The notes under the pieces are model-generated. The model saw only the letters and a list, made by a program, of their open reading frames with translations. It had not been told where the DNA came from and made no database searches. This document shows, in pieces, positions 1-9,105 of a stretch of DNA of 64,000 bases. Source of the stretch: Microbacterium sp. KUDC0406 (lineage in GTDB: Bacteria > Actinomycetota > Actinomycetes > Actinomycetales > Microbacteriaceae); the NCBI RefSeq assembly GCF_021582875.1, contig NZ_CP091138.1, positions 3,038,001-3,102,000 of the forward strand. The letters run 5' to 3'. Numbering within the stretch: the stretch's first letter is position 1; each line of letters opens with the position of its first letter. A program made the translations under genes and the position numbers.

Positions 1-1
1 C

Positions 2-637
2 ACGACCGTGGGCCGTCTCTCCGGCACGACGCTCTCCCGGCTGGCCGGCCTCGCCGAGGTGAACGGCTCGCGCCGGGTGCGCCCCACCGTGTTCCAGAAG
101 ATCCTGGTCCTGGACGTGCCCGAGCAGAACGTGCGCTCCGTGCAGGCCGGACTCGACGAGCTCGGCCTGCCGTCGCGGCCCAGCCTGTTCCGCCGCGGCA
201 CCATGGCCTGCACCGGCATCGAGTTCTGCAAGCTGGCGATCGTCGAGACCAAGGTGAACGCCGCGCAGGCGATCGAGCAGCTCGAGGAGCGTCTCGGGGC
301 ACTCGAGCCCGAGATCGGCCGGCCGATCACGCTGCACGTGAACGGATGCCCCAACTCCTGCGCCCGGATCCAGACCGCCGACATCGGGCTGAAGGGCCAG
401 CTGGTCACGATCGACGGCGAGCAGGTGCCGGGCTACCAGGTCCACCTCGGCGGAGGCCTCGCCACCGAGGGCCGGCCGGAGGCCGGCCTGGGGCGCACCG
501 TGCGCGGGCTGAAGGTCGCGGCCGACGGCATCGCCGACTACGCCGAGCGGGTCATCCGCCGCTATCTCGCCGATCGCGAAGCGGGAGAGACGTTCGCCGG
601 CTGGGCGCACCGGGCCGATGAGGAGGCGCTGCAATGA
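2..637 (+). CDS. Ferredoxin-dependent sulfite/nitrite reductase, C-terminal part
   Basis: This is the 3' end of a siroheme/[4Fe-4S] reductase; the frame is open through the left edge, so the true start lies outside the window. Two cysteine clusters that hold the [4Fe-4S]-siroheme centre are visible: CTGIEFCK (near base 210) and NGCPNSCA (near base 345). In this family the enzyme reduces sulfite to sulfide (or nitrite to ammonia) with six electrons from ferredoxin. Sulfite is favoured because the next genes are cysH, cysD and cysN, and because siroheme methylase, ferredoxin and a ferredoxin reductase follow in the same operon. The stop overlaps the cysH start in an ATGA, so translation is probably coupled. 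Sulfite versus nitrite specificity cannot be settled from this fragment. Confidence 0.9.
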   Translation, partial: TTVGRLSGTTLSRLAGLAEVNGSRRVRPTVFQKILVLDVPEQNVRSVQAGLDELGLPSRPSLFRRGTMACTGIEFCKLAIVETKVNAAQAIEQLEERLGALEPEIGRPITLHVNGCPNSCARIQTADIGLKGQLVTIDGEQVPGYQVHLGGGLATEGRPEAGLGRTVRGLKVAADGIADYAERVIRRYLADREAGETFAGWAHRADEEALQ

Positions 638-1377
638 GCGTCAGCCTCGCTCCTCGCATCGGCAGCAAGCGCAGCCATGACGAGCTCGCCGCGCTCGCCG
701 AGCGGGGCAACGCCGAGCTCGGCAGCCTGACCGATCACGAGGCATCCGCCGCCGAGGTCGTCGCCTGGGTGGCGCGCAACTTCGGCGCCGAGGCCGCAGC
801 CGTGGCCTGCTCTATGGCGGATGCCGCCCTGCCGCACCTCGTCGCCGAGCAGTTGCCCGGTGTGGACGTGCTGTTCCTCGACACCGGCTACCACTTCACC
901 GAGACCTACGCCACGCGTGACGAGGTCGCGCGTGCTCTCGACGTGCGCATCGTCGATGTCACGCCCGAGCAGACCGTCGCCGAGCAGGATGCAGAGTACG
1001 GCGCGAAGCTGTTCGAGCGCGACGCCGCGCTGTGCTGTGCGCGCCGCAAGGTCGCCCCGCTGCAGGATGCCCTCGGCGGGTACGAGCTGTGGTTCACCGG
1101 GGTGCGCCGCGACGAGGCGCCCACGCGCACGAACACCCCGCTGGTCACCTTCGACGAGCGCAACGGCCTGGTCAAGGTGAACCCGGTCGCCGCGTGGAGC
1201 TTCGACGACGTGCTCGCGTACGCCGCGGAGCACGGGGCACCGGTCAATCTGCTGGTCGATTTCGGATACCCGTCGATCGGATGCCAGCCGTGCACGAGGC
1301 CGGTCGCCGCCGGCGAAGACCCCCGTTCCGGCCGCTGGGCCGGACAGGCGAAGACAGAATGCGGGCTTCACGTATGA
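634..1377 (+). CDS. cysH: Adenylyl-sulfate (APS) reductase, iron-sulfur type
   Basis: The 247-residue protein is a PAPS/APS reductase family member that reduces activated sulfate to sulfite. The iron-sulfur cysteines that mark APS-using assimilatory enzymes are all visible: CC at 134-135, C217 and C220 (CQPC). The catalytic cysteine is in the C-terminal ECGLH (242-246). E. coli-type PAPS reductases lack the first two pairs, so APS is the likely substrate. This agrees with the absence of an APS kinase (cysC) in the operon. The start ATG overlaps the reductase stop. The 3' end overlaps an ATG at 1374 that is the ancestral cysD start. Cytoplasmic; electrons normally come from thioredoxin. Confidence 0.93.
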   Translation: MSVSLAPRIGSKRSHDELAALAERGNAELGSLTDHEASAAEVVAWVARNFGAEAAAVACSMADAALPHLVAEQLPGVDVLFLDTGYHFTETYATRDEVARALDVRIVDVTPEQTVAEQDAEYGAKLFERDAALCCARRKVAPLQDALGGYELWFTGVRRDEAPTRTNTPLVTFDERNGLVKVNPVAAWSFDDVLAYAAEHGAPVNLLVDFGYPSIGCQPCTRPVAAGEDPRSGRWAGQAKTECGLHV

Positions 1378-2389
1378 GCACTGACACCTTCCCCCGGTCG
1401 CCTCTCTCCCGGTCGTTGAGCGAGGAGCGCAGCGACGAGACGAAACGCCTTCAGTCGCAGGGCAGCGCGTTTCGTCTCGCTTCGCTCGCTCAACGACCGG
1501 ACTCAGCGCCCTCGACCTGCTCGAGGCCGAGGCGATCCACATCATCCGCGAGGTCGTCGCCGAGTTCGAGCGCCCCGTGCTGCTGTTCTCCGGCGGCAAG
1601 GACTCGGTGCTCGTGCTGCATCTGGCAACCAAGGCGTTCGCGCCGGGCCGGGTGCCGTTCCCGGTGCTGCACGTCGACACCGGGCACAACTTCCCCGAGG
1701 TGATCGCCTTCCGCGACGAGACCGTGCAGCGCCTCGGACTCACCCTCGAGGTCGCCCGGGTGCAGGACTACATCGATGACGGGCGCCTCGCCGAGAGGCC
1801 GGACGGGACCCGCAATCCGCTGCAGACCCAGCCGCTGCTCGACGCGATCTTCCTCGGGCGGCACGATGCGGTCTTCGGCGGGGCGCGCCGAGATGAGGAC
1901 AAGGCCCGTGCCAAGGAGCGCATCATCTCGCTGCGCGACGAGTTCGGTCAGTGGGATCCGCGCAACCAGCGCCCCGAGCTGTGGAGCCTGTACAACGGCC
2001 GCCACCTGCCCGGCCAGCACGTGCGGGCCTTCCCGATCTCGAACTGGACCGAGCTCGACGTGTGGAGCTACATCGAGCGCGAGGGCATCCCGCTGCCGCC
2101 GCTGTACTTCGCGCACGAGCGCGAGGTGTTCCGCCGCGACGGCATGTGGCGCGCAGTGGGCGAGGTCTCGCAGCCGCGCGTCGACGAGCGGGTCGAGCGC
2201 CGCGTCGTGCGGTACCGCACGGTCGGCGACATGAGCTGCACGGGCGCCGTGGAATCGGATGCCGCGGACGCGGCATCCGTCGTCACGGAGGTCGCCCGCT
2301 CGACCATCACCGAGCGCGGTGCGACGAGGGCGGACGACCGCATCAGCGAGGCCGCCATGGAGGACCGCAAGAAGGACGGGTACTTCTGA
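1374..2389 (+). CDS. cysD: Sulfate adenylyltransferase subunit 2, frame interrupted near its start
   Basis: CysD is the catalytic ATP sulfurylase subunit that makes APS with CysN. The body is well conserved: the PP-loop SGGKDS lies just after base 1580, and the C-terminus reads EDRKKDGYF. The conserved helix ALDLLEAEAIHIIREVV is encoded from about base 1508 in the same frame. The natural start ATG (1374, overlapping the cysH stop) is in a different frame, because an 88-nt palindromic repeat (1411-1498) and a C5 run lie between start and body. In the body frame the only usable starts downstream are CTG 1517 and GTG 1571, and either would cut the conserved N-terminus. One added base in the C5 run at 1391-1395 would make one continuous protein. 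The ATGA overlap with cysN at the 3' end is intact. Confidence 0.88.
1411..1498 (+). repeat. Family B palindromic repeat inside the 5' end of cysD
   Basis: This is an 88-nt inverted repeat. It begins GGTCGTTGAGCGAG and ends CTCGCTCAACGACC, with an inner pair GACGAAACGC/GCGTTTCGTC. The same outer arms recur at 21962-22110, 25974-26229, 43195-43225 and 48957-49033. A diverged copy of exactly equal length sits in cysN. It separates the cysD start codon from the conserved body. Confidence 0.9.
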
Positions 2390-3793
2390 TGACCACTGTC
2401 GACAACGTGACTCCGGCGGTCGCCCCGCGAGCGAAGCGAGACGAAACGCTCCACGGACCTGAAGGCGTTTCGTCTCGGTCGCTGGCGCTCGCTCGCAGGG
2501 CGACCGGGGGAGACGACCCTGTTCCGATTCGCGACCGCGGGCTCGGTGGACGACGGCAAGTCGACCCTGGTCGGCCGGCTGCTGCACGACGCGAAGGCGA
2601 TCCTCGCCGACCAGCTCGAGCAGGTGCAGGCCACCAGCCGGCAGCGCGGCTTCGCGCACGGCGACTTCGACTTCGCGCTGCTCACCGACGGGCTGCGCGC
2701 CGAGCGCGAGCAGGGCATCACCATCGATGTCGCCTACCGGTACTTCGCGACCGACCGGCGCAGCTTCATCCTCGCCGACTGCCCCGGGCACGTGCAGTAC
2801 ACCCGCAACATGGTCACCGGGTCCGCCACCGCGGACGCCGTCGTCGTGCTCGTCGACGCGCGCAAGGGCATCGTGGAGCAGACGCGCCGGCACCTGGCCG
2901 TCGTCTCGCTGCTGCGGGTGCCGCACGTCATCGTCGCGGTGAACAAGATCGATCTGATCGGCTTCGACGAGGACCGGTTCCTCGAGATCGAGCTCGAGGC
3001 GGAGCGCGTCGCCGAGCAGCTCGGGCTGCGCGGCATCCACGTGCTGCCGGTCTCGGCGCTCGAGGGCGACAACATCGTGGAGCGCTCCGAGCGCACGCCC
3101 TGGTACAACGGCGACACACTGATCCAGCTGCTCGAGACGCTGCCCAGCGCGGACGAGGCCGATGCTGTGGCGTCCGATCTCCGCCTTCCGGTGCAGCTCG
3201 TGCTGCGCCCGCAGGGCGGGCTGTCGCCCGAGGTGCGCGACCCCGAGCGCTACCGCGACTTCCGCGGCTTCGCCGGGCGCATCTCGTCCGGCGAGGTAGC
3301 GGTCGGCGACCGCGTCGAGGTGTTCCCGGGCGGGCACGCGACGACGGTCACCGGCATCTTCGTGGCGGGCGAGAAGGCGGATGCCGCAGTCGCGCCGCAG
3401 TCGGTCGCTCTCACGCTCGCCCACGAGGTGGACGCCGCGCGCGGCGCCGTGATCACCGCTGCGGGAACCGCCCCGGAGGCGCGCCGCGAGGCCGTCGTCG
3501 AACTGTTCCAGCTGGACCAGCGAGAGGCCATCGCCGGCGCGAAAGTGCTCGCCAAGCACGGCACCGCGACCGTGCAGGCGCTGATCGTCGAGGTGATCGA
3601 TCGCCGAGATCTGGAGACGCTGGCCCATCAGCCGGCATCCGTGCTCGCGGTGAACGAGATCGGCCGGGTGCGCCTGCGCTTCTCCGCCGACCTGCCGCTC
3701 GAGCCGTACACGACCGATCGCTCCAGCGGCTCGCTCGTGCTGATCCATCCCGGCGACGGGGCGACCCTGGCCGCGGCGACCGTCGTCGGCTGA
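2389..3793 (+). CDS. cysN: Sulfate adenylyltransferase subunit 1 (GTPase), frame interrupted near its start
   Basis: CysN is the GTPase that drives APS formation by CysD. P-loop GSVDDGKST (from about 2540), effector-region GITIDVAYRYF, DCPGH and NKIDLIG are all present, followed by two beta-barrel domains typical of the EF-Tu-like fold. The ATG at 2389 overlaps the cysD stop, but its frame differs from that of the P-loop. Between them lies an 88-nt palindromic repeat (2418-2505). Removing exactly those 88 nt joins the reading frame into a normal N-terminus, PAGETTLFRFATAG; removing one G from the G5 run at 2506-2510 also restores the frame with the repeat translated. A start at the in-frame GTG 2546 would delete beta-strand 1 of the G domain and is unlikely to work. 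No cysC domain is fused to the C-terminus. Confidence 0.88.
2418..2505 (+). repeat. Family B palindromic repeat inside the 5' end of cysN
   Basis: This 88-nt palindrome has outer arms GGTCGCCCCGCGAGCGAAGC and the matching CTCGCTCGCAGGGCGACC, plus the inner GACGAAACGC/GCGTTTCGTC pair. It is a diverged relative of the cysD copy with exactly the same length and the same relative place, about ten codons after the start. Confidence 0.9.
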
Positions 3794-3857
3794 ATCTGAA
3801 CCACGCCCTGCACCTGAACCACGACCTGCACCACCGAATGCCGAGGAGGCGAATACC

Positions 3858-4925
3858 GTGAAGAATGCTCGCAAGACCACCGCTCTGACCGCCCTGGGAC
3901 TGGCCGCCATGATGCTCGCGGGCTGCGCCTCGGCATCCGCCGATCAGAGCACCGGCACGCACGATCTCGACGAGGTGCGCTTGGGGTACTTCGCCAACGT
4001 CACCCACGCGCCCGCTCTGGTGGGTGTCTCGGAGGGCCTGTTCCAGGACGCGCTCGGCGACGACGTGAAGCTGAAGACCGAGGTGTTCAACGCCGGGCCG
4101 GCCGCCATCGAGGCGCTCTCGGCCGGAGCGATCGATGCGACCTACATCGGGCCGAACCCGTCGATCAACACGTTCATCCAGTCCGGCGGGCAGTCGGCGA
4201 ACGTCATCGCCGGTGCGACGTCAGGTGGCGCGGCACTGGTCGTGAACGACGAGATCTCGAGCGTCGCAGACCTGAAGGGCAAGACCATCGCGACGCCGCA
4301 GCTCGGCAATACACAGGACGTCGCGCTGCGCAGCTGGCTGGCCGATGAGGGATTCGAGACGTCGGTCTCGGGCGGCGGCGACGTGAACATCACCCCGACC
4401 GAGAACGCGCAGACGCTGACGCTGTTCCAGGACGGCGAGGTCGACGGCGCCTGGCTGCCCGAGCCGTGGGTGTCGCGGCTCGTGGTCGACGCCGGCGCGA
4501 AGGTGCTCGTCGACGAGAGCGACCTCTGGAAGGACGGGGCCTTCCCGACGACGGTGCTGCTGGTGCGCAAGGACTTCGCGAAAGAGCATCCGGATGCCGT
4601 CGACGAGCTGCTCGAGGGGCACCTCGCCTCGGTGCGGTGGCTCGAGGACAACGCCGGCGAGGCGCCGGCGGTGATCAACGGCGCGCTGGCGGATGCCACG
4701 GGCAAGGGGCTCTCCGAAGACGTGCTGGTTCGTGCGCTGCAGAACGTGACCTTCACGGTCGACCCGCACGCGGAGACCTTCGAGAGGCTCGTCGAGAACG
4801 GCCTGGCCGCGGGCACGCAGAAGAAGGGCTCGATCGAGGGCCTGTTCGATCTGCGGGCGCTCAACGCACTGCTCAAGAAGGACGGCCGGCAGCCGGTCTC
4901 GGCCGCGGGACTGGGCCGGGACTGA
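3858..4925 (+). CDS. ABC transporter substrate-binding lipoprotein (SsuA/TauA/NrtA family)
   Basis: This 355-residue exported lipoprotein has a short basic N-terminus, a hydrophobic helix and the lipobox LAGC with Cys23. The mature part reads like the NMT1/SsuA fold (LGYFANVTHAPALVGVSEGLF, then DATYIGPNPSINTF), which binds sulfonates, taurine, nitrate or related anions. It is followed by its ATPase (4-nt-type overlap at 4925) and permease. Inside a sulfate assimilation operon the ligand is most likely an inorganic or organic sulfur anion. No SsuD/TauD-type desulfonating enzyme is seen here, so sulfate or thiosulfate uptake is as likely as sulfonate uptake. A GGAGG sits just before the start. 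Confidence 0.87.
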   Translation: MKNARKTTALTALGLAAMMLAGCASASADQSTGTHDLDEVRLGYFANVTHAPALVGVSEGLFQDALGDDVKLKTEVFNAGPAAIEALSAGAIDATYIGPNPSINTFIQSGGQSANVIAGATSGGAALVVNDEISSVADLKGKTIATPQLGNTQDVALRSWLADEGFETSVSGGGDVNITPTENAQTLTLFQDGEVDGAWLPEPWVSRLVVDAGAKVLVDESDLWKDGAFPTTVLLVRKDFAKEHPDAVDELLEGHLASVRWLEDNAGEAPAVINGALADATGKGLSEDVLVRALQNVTFTVDPHAETFERLVENGLAAGTQKKGSIEGLFDLRALNALLKKDGRQPVSAAGLGRD

Positions 4926-5845
4926 TGGGGCGTTCACCAGCTGGGTCCCTGAGCCTGTCGAAGGGCCCCGACGACGCTTCGACGAGCTCAGCGACCCAGG
5001 CGGGTGGGTCCCTGAGCTTGTCGGGCGGTGGGTCCCTGAGCTTGTCGAAGGGCCGGCTGACGCCGAGCTTCGACGACGCCGCGCCGGTGCCGTCGCCGGC
5101 GCCCGCCGTCGCCCGCGCGGTGCGCCTCTCCCACGTGACCAAGCGGTACGGCACCGGTCCGGTGGTGCTCGACGACGTCTCGCTGGACATCGCGCCGGGG
5201 GAGTTCGTCTGCCTGCTCGGAGCATCCGGATGCGGCAAGTCGACGCTGCTGAACCTTGTCGCCGGGCTCGAGCCCGCCACGGTCGGCGACATCGAGACGC
5301 CGGCTGGCGGCGCTGCGGTGATGTTCCAGGAGTCCGCTCTGATGCCGTGGCTCACCGCGCGCAGGAACGTCGAGCTGGCCCTGCGCCTGCGGGGCGTGCC
5401 GCGCCGTGAGCGTCGCGAGCAGGCTGAGCGGCTGCTCGGCACGGTGAACCTCACCGAGGCGGCCGACAAGCGTCCGCATGAGCTCTCCGGCGGGATGCGG
5501 CAGCGCGTGGCACTCGCCCGCGCGCTCGCTCAGGACCGCTCGGTGCTGCTGATGGACGAGCCGTTCGCCGCGCTCGACGCGATCACGCGCGACCTGCTGC
5601 ACGAGGAGCTGGAGCGGGTGTGGAGGGCGACCGGTCGCACGATCGTGTTCGTCACCCACAACGTGCGCGAGGCGGCCCGGCTGGGTCAGCGGGTCATCCT
5701 GCTCTCCAGCCGACCCGGCCGGATCGCGGGGGAGTGGCGCGTCCGCAACACCACCGGGCGGCGCATCGAGTCGCCCGAGGTGGCGGCGCTGGCCACCGAG
5801 ATCACCGCCGAGCTGCGGAAGGAGATCGCCCGCAATGCCTCCTGA
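4925..5845 (+). CDS. ABC transporter ATP-binding protein (SsuB/TauB family)
   Basis: This is the ATPase subunit of the importer, 306 residues. Walker A GASGCGKST (99-107), the Q-loop (MFQESALMPW), signature LSGGMRQR and Walker B VLLMDEP are present. The start ATG overlaps the stop of the binding protein. The family core begins only near residue 64 (ARAVRLSHVTKRYG). The first ~45 residues are an unusual extension made of translated family A repeats: three in-frame copies read GSLSLSKG or GSLSLSGG. Such a tail is not part of the family. Translation could also begin further downstream, but no better start with a ribosome site was seen. It pairs with the permease that overlaps its 3' end. Confidence 0.9.
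   Translation: MGRSPAGSLSLSKGPDDASTSSATQAGGSLSLSGGGSLSLSKGRLTPSFDDAAPVPSPAPAVARAVRLSHVTKRYGTGPVVLDDVSLDIAPGEFVCLLGASGCGKSTLLNLVAGLEPATVGDIETPAGGAAVMFQESALMPWLTARRNVELALRLRGVPRRERREQAERLLGTVNLTEAADKRPHELSGGMRQRVALARALAQDRSVLLMDEPFAALDAITRDLLHEELERVWRATGRTIVFVTHNVREAARLGQRVILLSSRPGRIAGEWRVRNTTGRRIESPEVAALATEITAELRKEIARNAS
4943..5053 (+). repeat. Cluster of family A repeats in a coding region
   Basis: Copies of GGGTCCCTGAGCYTGTCGAA lie at 4943-4965, 5006-5025 (diverged end) and 5030-5053, with an inverted copy (CTTCGACGAGCTCAGCGACC) at about 4977-4997. All are inside the N-terminal coding region of the ATPase and are read in frame as GSLSLSKG. Confidence 0.9.
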
Positions 5846-6761
5846 AGCCGCTGGGTCCGTGCCCGTCGACAGGCTCAGGGGCCCGTCGAAGGGCGCATCA
5901 GACGAGCTCGACACGCTCTCCGCAGGTCTCGACCGCCTGCAGTCCGACGACCTCTCACGCCGATCGCCCATCCGCGAGACCCTCTCGAAGGCACTGCCTC
6001 CGATCGTCCTGCTGTTCGTGCTGCTCGCGGTCTGGCAGCTGTACATCGTGATCGCGAACCCGCGGCCCGACAAGGCGCCCAGCCCGGCGCAGGTCGTCGC
6101 CGCCCTCGGCGACGCGTGGGCGTCCGGCCGGCTGCAGGAGGCCGTGGCGACCAGCCTCGAGCGCGGCGTGATCGGATTCCTCATCGCGATCGTCGTCGGC
6201 ACCCCGCTGGGACTGCTGCTGGCCGAGGTGAGACCGATTCGGCGCGCCGCCGGCCCGCTCATCTCGGGTCTGCAGGTGCTGCCGTCGGTCGCCTGGGTTC
6301 CGGCCGCGATCATCTGGTTCGGCCTCTCCGACGCCACCGTCTACTTCGTGATCCTGATGGGAGCCATCCCCTCGATCGTGAACGGCCTGCTCTCCGGCGT
6401 CGACCAGGTGTCGCCGCAGCTGCGCCGAGTCGGCACGGTGCTCGGCGCCAGCCGCTGGCAGCTGGCCACCGAGGTCGTGCTGCCGGCATCCCTGCCCGGG
6501 TACGTCGCCGGCCTCAAGCAGGGCTGGGCGTTCTCGTGGCGGTCGCTGATGGCCGCCGAGATCATCGCCACCGGCGGGTCGATCGGCTTCGGGCTCGGCT
6601 CGATGCTCGACCAGTCCCGTGAGCTCGCCGATCTCGCGGCCGTGCTCGGCACGATCATCCTGATCCTCGCGATCGGGATCCTCATCGAACTCGTGATCTT
6701 CGGCCCCCTCGAACGGCGGATGCTGCGCAGCCGGGGCCTCATCCTGGGAGGTGCAAAGTGA
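5835..6761 (+). CDS. ABC transporter permease (SsuC/TauC family)
   Basis: This 308-residue integral membrane protein of the importer has about six hydrophobic segments from residue 55 onward and the permease loop LGASRWQLATEVVLPASLPG, which contacts the ATPase. The start overlaps the ATPase gene by 11 nt, with GGAG upstream. Residues 6-20 (AGSVPVDRLRGPSKG) are a translated, inverted pair of family A repeats, so the N-terminal cytoplasmic tail has been extended by repeat DNA. The 3' end overlaps cobA in a GTGA. The role is anion import coupled to the sulfur assimilation genes around it. Confidence 0.9.
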   Translation: MPPEAAGSVPVDRLRGPSKGASDELDTLSAGLDRLQSDDLSRRSPIRETLSKALPPIVLLFVLLAVWQLYIVIANPRPDKAPSPAQVVAALGDAWASGRLQEAVATSLERGVIGFLIAIVVGTPLGLLLAEVRPIRRAAGPLISGLQVLPSVAWVPAAIIWFGLSDATVYFVILMGAIPSIVNGLLSGVDQVSPQLRRVGTVLGASRWQLATEVVLPASLPGYVAGLKQGWAFSWRSLMAAEIIATGGSIGFGLGSMLDQSRELADLAAVLGTIILILAIGILIELVIFGPLERRMLRSRGLILGGAK

Positions 6762-7543
6762 CCGGACGCGTCACCCTCGTCGGAGCAGGACCGGGCGATG
6801 CCGGACTGCTCACCCTGCGCGGACTCCGCGCCCTGCAGCAGGCCGACGTCATCGTCGCCGACCGGCTCGGCGCCCGCGCCGTGCTGGAGCAGCTCGCCGC
6901 GGAGGGCATCGAGCTCACCGCCGACGTGGTCGACGTCGGCAAGCTGCCCGGGCACCACCGGGTGCCGCAGGACGGCATCAACGCCCTGCTCGTGCAGGAG
7001 GCGCGGGCCGGCCGGAACGTCGTGCGCCTCAAGGGCGGCGATCCGTTCGTGCTCGGCCGCGGCCGCGAGGAGCAGCTGCACTGCGAGGCCGCCGGCATCC
7101 CCGTCGACGTCGTCGCCGGGGTCACCAGCGCGATCTCGGTGCCGGCCGCCGCCGGCATCCCGGTCACGCACCGCGGCGTCGCGGCATCCTTCACCGTCGT
7201 CAGCGCGCACGACCAGATCCAGCCGGGTGGGCCCCTGAGCCTGTCGAAGGGCGACCACACCGTGATCCTGCTGATGGGCGTGAACACCCTTGGTCACTCC
7301 GCGCACGTACTGGCCGCCGGCGAACGGGGCGCGGACTGCCCCGTCGCGATCGTCGAGGACGGCTACGGCGAGGGACAGCGCGTGACGATCGGCACGCTCG
7401 GCACGATCGCGCATCTCGCCGCCGCTCGGCAGGTGCGCTCGCCCGCGGTCGTCATCGTCGGCGACGTCGTGCGGCTGAGCCCGGATGCCACCGCCCTCAT
7501 TGCCCTCTCGAAACTGCAAGCCCCCGCCGAGGCGTGGGTCTAG
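6758..7543 (+). CDS. cobA: Uroporphyrinogen-III C-methyltransferase
   Basis: SAM-dependent methylation of uroporphyrinogen III to precorrin-2 is the first step toward siroheme, the cofactor of the sulfite reductase at the operon start. Family motifs are VGAGPGDAGLLTLRG (8-22), KLPGHHRVPQ and VRLKGGDPFVLGRG (89-102). The length, 261 residues, matches a stand-alone SUMT without a CysG oxidase/chelatase domain. Residues 157-166 ([10 protein letters not shown]) are an in-frame family A repeat (bases 7229-7251) inserted just before the strand HTVILLMG, in a surface-loop position. GTG start overlapping the permease stop. An 18-bp inverted repeat spans its stop codon. Confidence 0.93.
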   Translation: MTGRVTLVGAGPGDAGLLTLRGLRALQQADVIVADRLGARAVLEQLAAEGIELTADVVDVGKLPGHHRVPQDGINALLVQEARAGRNVVRLKGGDPFVLGRGREEQLHCEAAGIPVDVVAGVTSAISVPAAAGIPVTHRGVAASFTVVSAHDQIQPGGPLSLSKGDHTVILLMGVNTLGHSAHVLAAGERGADCPVAIVEDGYGEGQRVTIGTLGTIAHLAAARQVRSPAVVIVGDVVRLSPDATALIALSKLQAPAEAWV

Positions 7544-7570
7544 CGCCACAGTCTCGGCGCGGGCTTGCAG
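7514..7570 (+). terminator. Inverted repeat across the cobA stop codon, possible terminator
   Basis: CTGCAAGCCCCCGCCGAG (7514-7531) pairs with CTCGGCGCGGGCTTGCAG (7553-7570), 17 of 18 positions, with a 21-nt loop containing the stop. No T run follows. It could end or attenuate the transcript before the ferredoxin reductase gene. Confidence 0.5.
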
Positions 7571-7617
7571 TCTCGTGAAGCTGATCCTCTCCTCACTCTG
7601 AGCACGAAAGAACCACC

Positions 7618-9105
7618 ATGACCTCTCCTCTGAATCTGCGCGTCGCGATCGTCGGATCGGGCCCTGCCGGCATCTACGCCGGCAACCTGCTGGCGAACGC
7701 CGTCGCCGCCCTTCGACAAGCTCAGGGGCCCATCTCCGGTGTCGAGATCGACCTGTTCGAGTCGCTGCCCGCGCCCTACGGCCTGATCCGGTACGGCGTC
7801 GCCCCCGACCATCCGCGCATCAAGGGCATCGTCACGTCGCTGCACGACATGCTGGATGCCACCGCCGAGGGCGCGGAGCGCCGCACCATCCGCTTCATCG
7901 GCAACGTCGAGGTGGGCAAGGACATCGGACTCGACGAGCTGCGCGAGCGGTACCACGCCGTCATCCTCGCGACCGGAGCGATCCGCGACGCCGCGCTGGA
8001 CGTGCCCGGTGTCGATCTGCCCGGCTCGTACGGCGCCGCGGATTTCGTCGCCTGGTTCGACGGGCATCCGGATGTCGCGCGCACCTGGCCGCTGGATGCC
8101 AGGTCGGCGGCGGTGATCGGCAACGGCAACGTCGCGCTCGACGTGGCGCGTGTGCTCGCCAAGCACGGCGAGGACCAGCGCAGCACCGAGGTGCCCGACA
8201 ACGTGCTCGCCGGACTCGAGTCCTCGGCGATCACCGACGTGCACGTGTTCGGTCGCCGCGGTCCCGCCGACATCAAGTTCACGCCGATCGAGCTGCGCGA
8301 GCTCGGCGAGGTGCGCGATCTGGACATCGTGCTGCACGACGAGGACTTCGAGGGTGTGGATGCGGCATCCGCGTCGACCAACCAGCTGAAGGTCATGCTG
8401 CGCACACTGAACGGATGGCGCGACCGCGAGGTCGGGCAGGCGAGCAGGCGGCTGCACCTGCACTTCTGGCACTCACCGGTGGAGATCACCGGAGACGGCC
8501 GCGTGGAGGGCATCCGCTTCGAGCGCACCCGGCTCGGCGGGGACGGTGCGATCGAGGGCACCGGAGAGTTCCGCGACTACGAGGTGCAGGCGGTCTATCG
8601 GGCGGTCGGCTACTACGGCACCCGGGTCGAGGGCGCGCCCTTCGACGAGCGCCGCGGCGTGGTGCCGAACGACGCCGGACGCGTCGACGGCGAGCCGGGG
8701 CTGTACGCGACCGGCTGGATCAAGCGCGGCCCGGTGGGCTTGATCGGGCACACCAAGTCGGATGCCCTGGAGACGATCACGAACCTGATCGAAGATGCAG
8801 TCTCCGGGTCCCTGAGCTTGTCCTCCGGGTCCCTGCCCTCCGCGCGGTCCCTGAGCCTGTCGAACGGCAGGGACCCGTCGAAGGGTGCCGACGGCGCTTC
8901 GACAGGCTCAGCGACCCAGGAGTCCGACATCCTCGACCTGCTCGACGAGCGCGACACGGAGTACACGACGTGGGACGGCTGGCTCGCGCTGGATGCGCAC
9001 GAGCGGCACCTCGGCGAGACGCATGAGCACACCCGTGAACGGGTCAAGGTCGTGCCGCGCGAGGAGCAGGTGGCGGTGTCCCGCGACGGGGCCCTCGTCC
9101 GATGA
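7618..9105 (+). CDS. Ferredoxin-NADP reductase, adrenodoxin-reductase type
   Basis: This flavoprotein passes electrons from NADPH to ferredoxin (FprA-like, about 495 residues here against roughly 455 usual). The FAD site GSGPAG is at 13-18, the signature [18 protein letters not shown] follows, the NADP site is [13 protein letters not shown] (near 168), and the late [17 protein letters not shown] binds the flavin. The extra length is repeat DNA: residues 31-38 (ALRQAQGP) are one family A copy between the first helix and the second strand, and residues 397-437 are a cluster of at least four copies before the last domain segment. The next gene, a ferredoxin, overlaps in ATGA. Together they can feed the sulfite reductase. 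Confidence 0.93.
   Translation: MTSPLNLRVAIVGSGPAGIYAGNLLANAVAALRQAQGPISGVEIDLFESLPAPYGLIRYGVAPDHPRIKGIVTSLHDMLDATAEGAERRTIRFIGNVEVGKDIGLDELRERYHAVILATGAIRDAALDVPGVDLPGSYGAADFVAWFDGHPDVARTWPLDARSAAVIGNGNVALDVARVLAKHGEDQRSTEVPDNVLAGLESSAITDVHVFGRRGPADIKFTPIELRELGEVRDLDIVLHDEDFEGVDAASASTNQLKVMLRTLNGWRDREVGQASRRLHLHFWHSPVEITGDGRVEGIRFERTRLGGDGAIEGTGEFRDYEVQAVYRAVGYYGTRVEGAPFDERRGVVPNDAGRVDGEPGLYATGWIKRGPVGLIGHTKSDALETITNLIEDAVSGSLSLSSGSLPSARSLSLSNGRDPSKGADGASTGSATQESDILDLLDERDTEYTTWDGWLALDAHERHLGETHEHTRERVKVVPREEQVAVSRDGALVR
8807..8930 (+). repeat. Cluster of family A repeats inside the reductase gene
   Basis: There are direct copies (GGGTCCCTGAGCTTGTC; CGGTCCCTGAGCCTGTCGAA) and inverted copies (CAGGGACCCGTCGAAGGG; GCTTCGACAGGCTCAGCGAC) in about 124 nt. 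All are translated in frame within the C-terminal third of the flavoprotein. Confidence 0.9.

Noticed and set aside
562..1743. Long minus-strand open frames across the sulfur operon (for example 562-1743 and 1490-3910)
   Set aside because: They are antisense shadows of conserved genes in high-GC DNA, Arg/Gly/Ala-rich and without family motifs.
2546..3793. GTG 2546 as the real cysN start
   Set aside because: It falls inside the P-loop region and removes the first beta-strand of the G domain, so a functional protein is unlikely.
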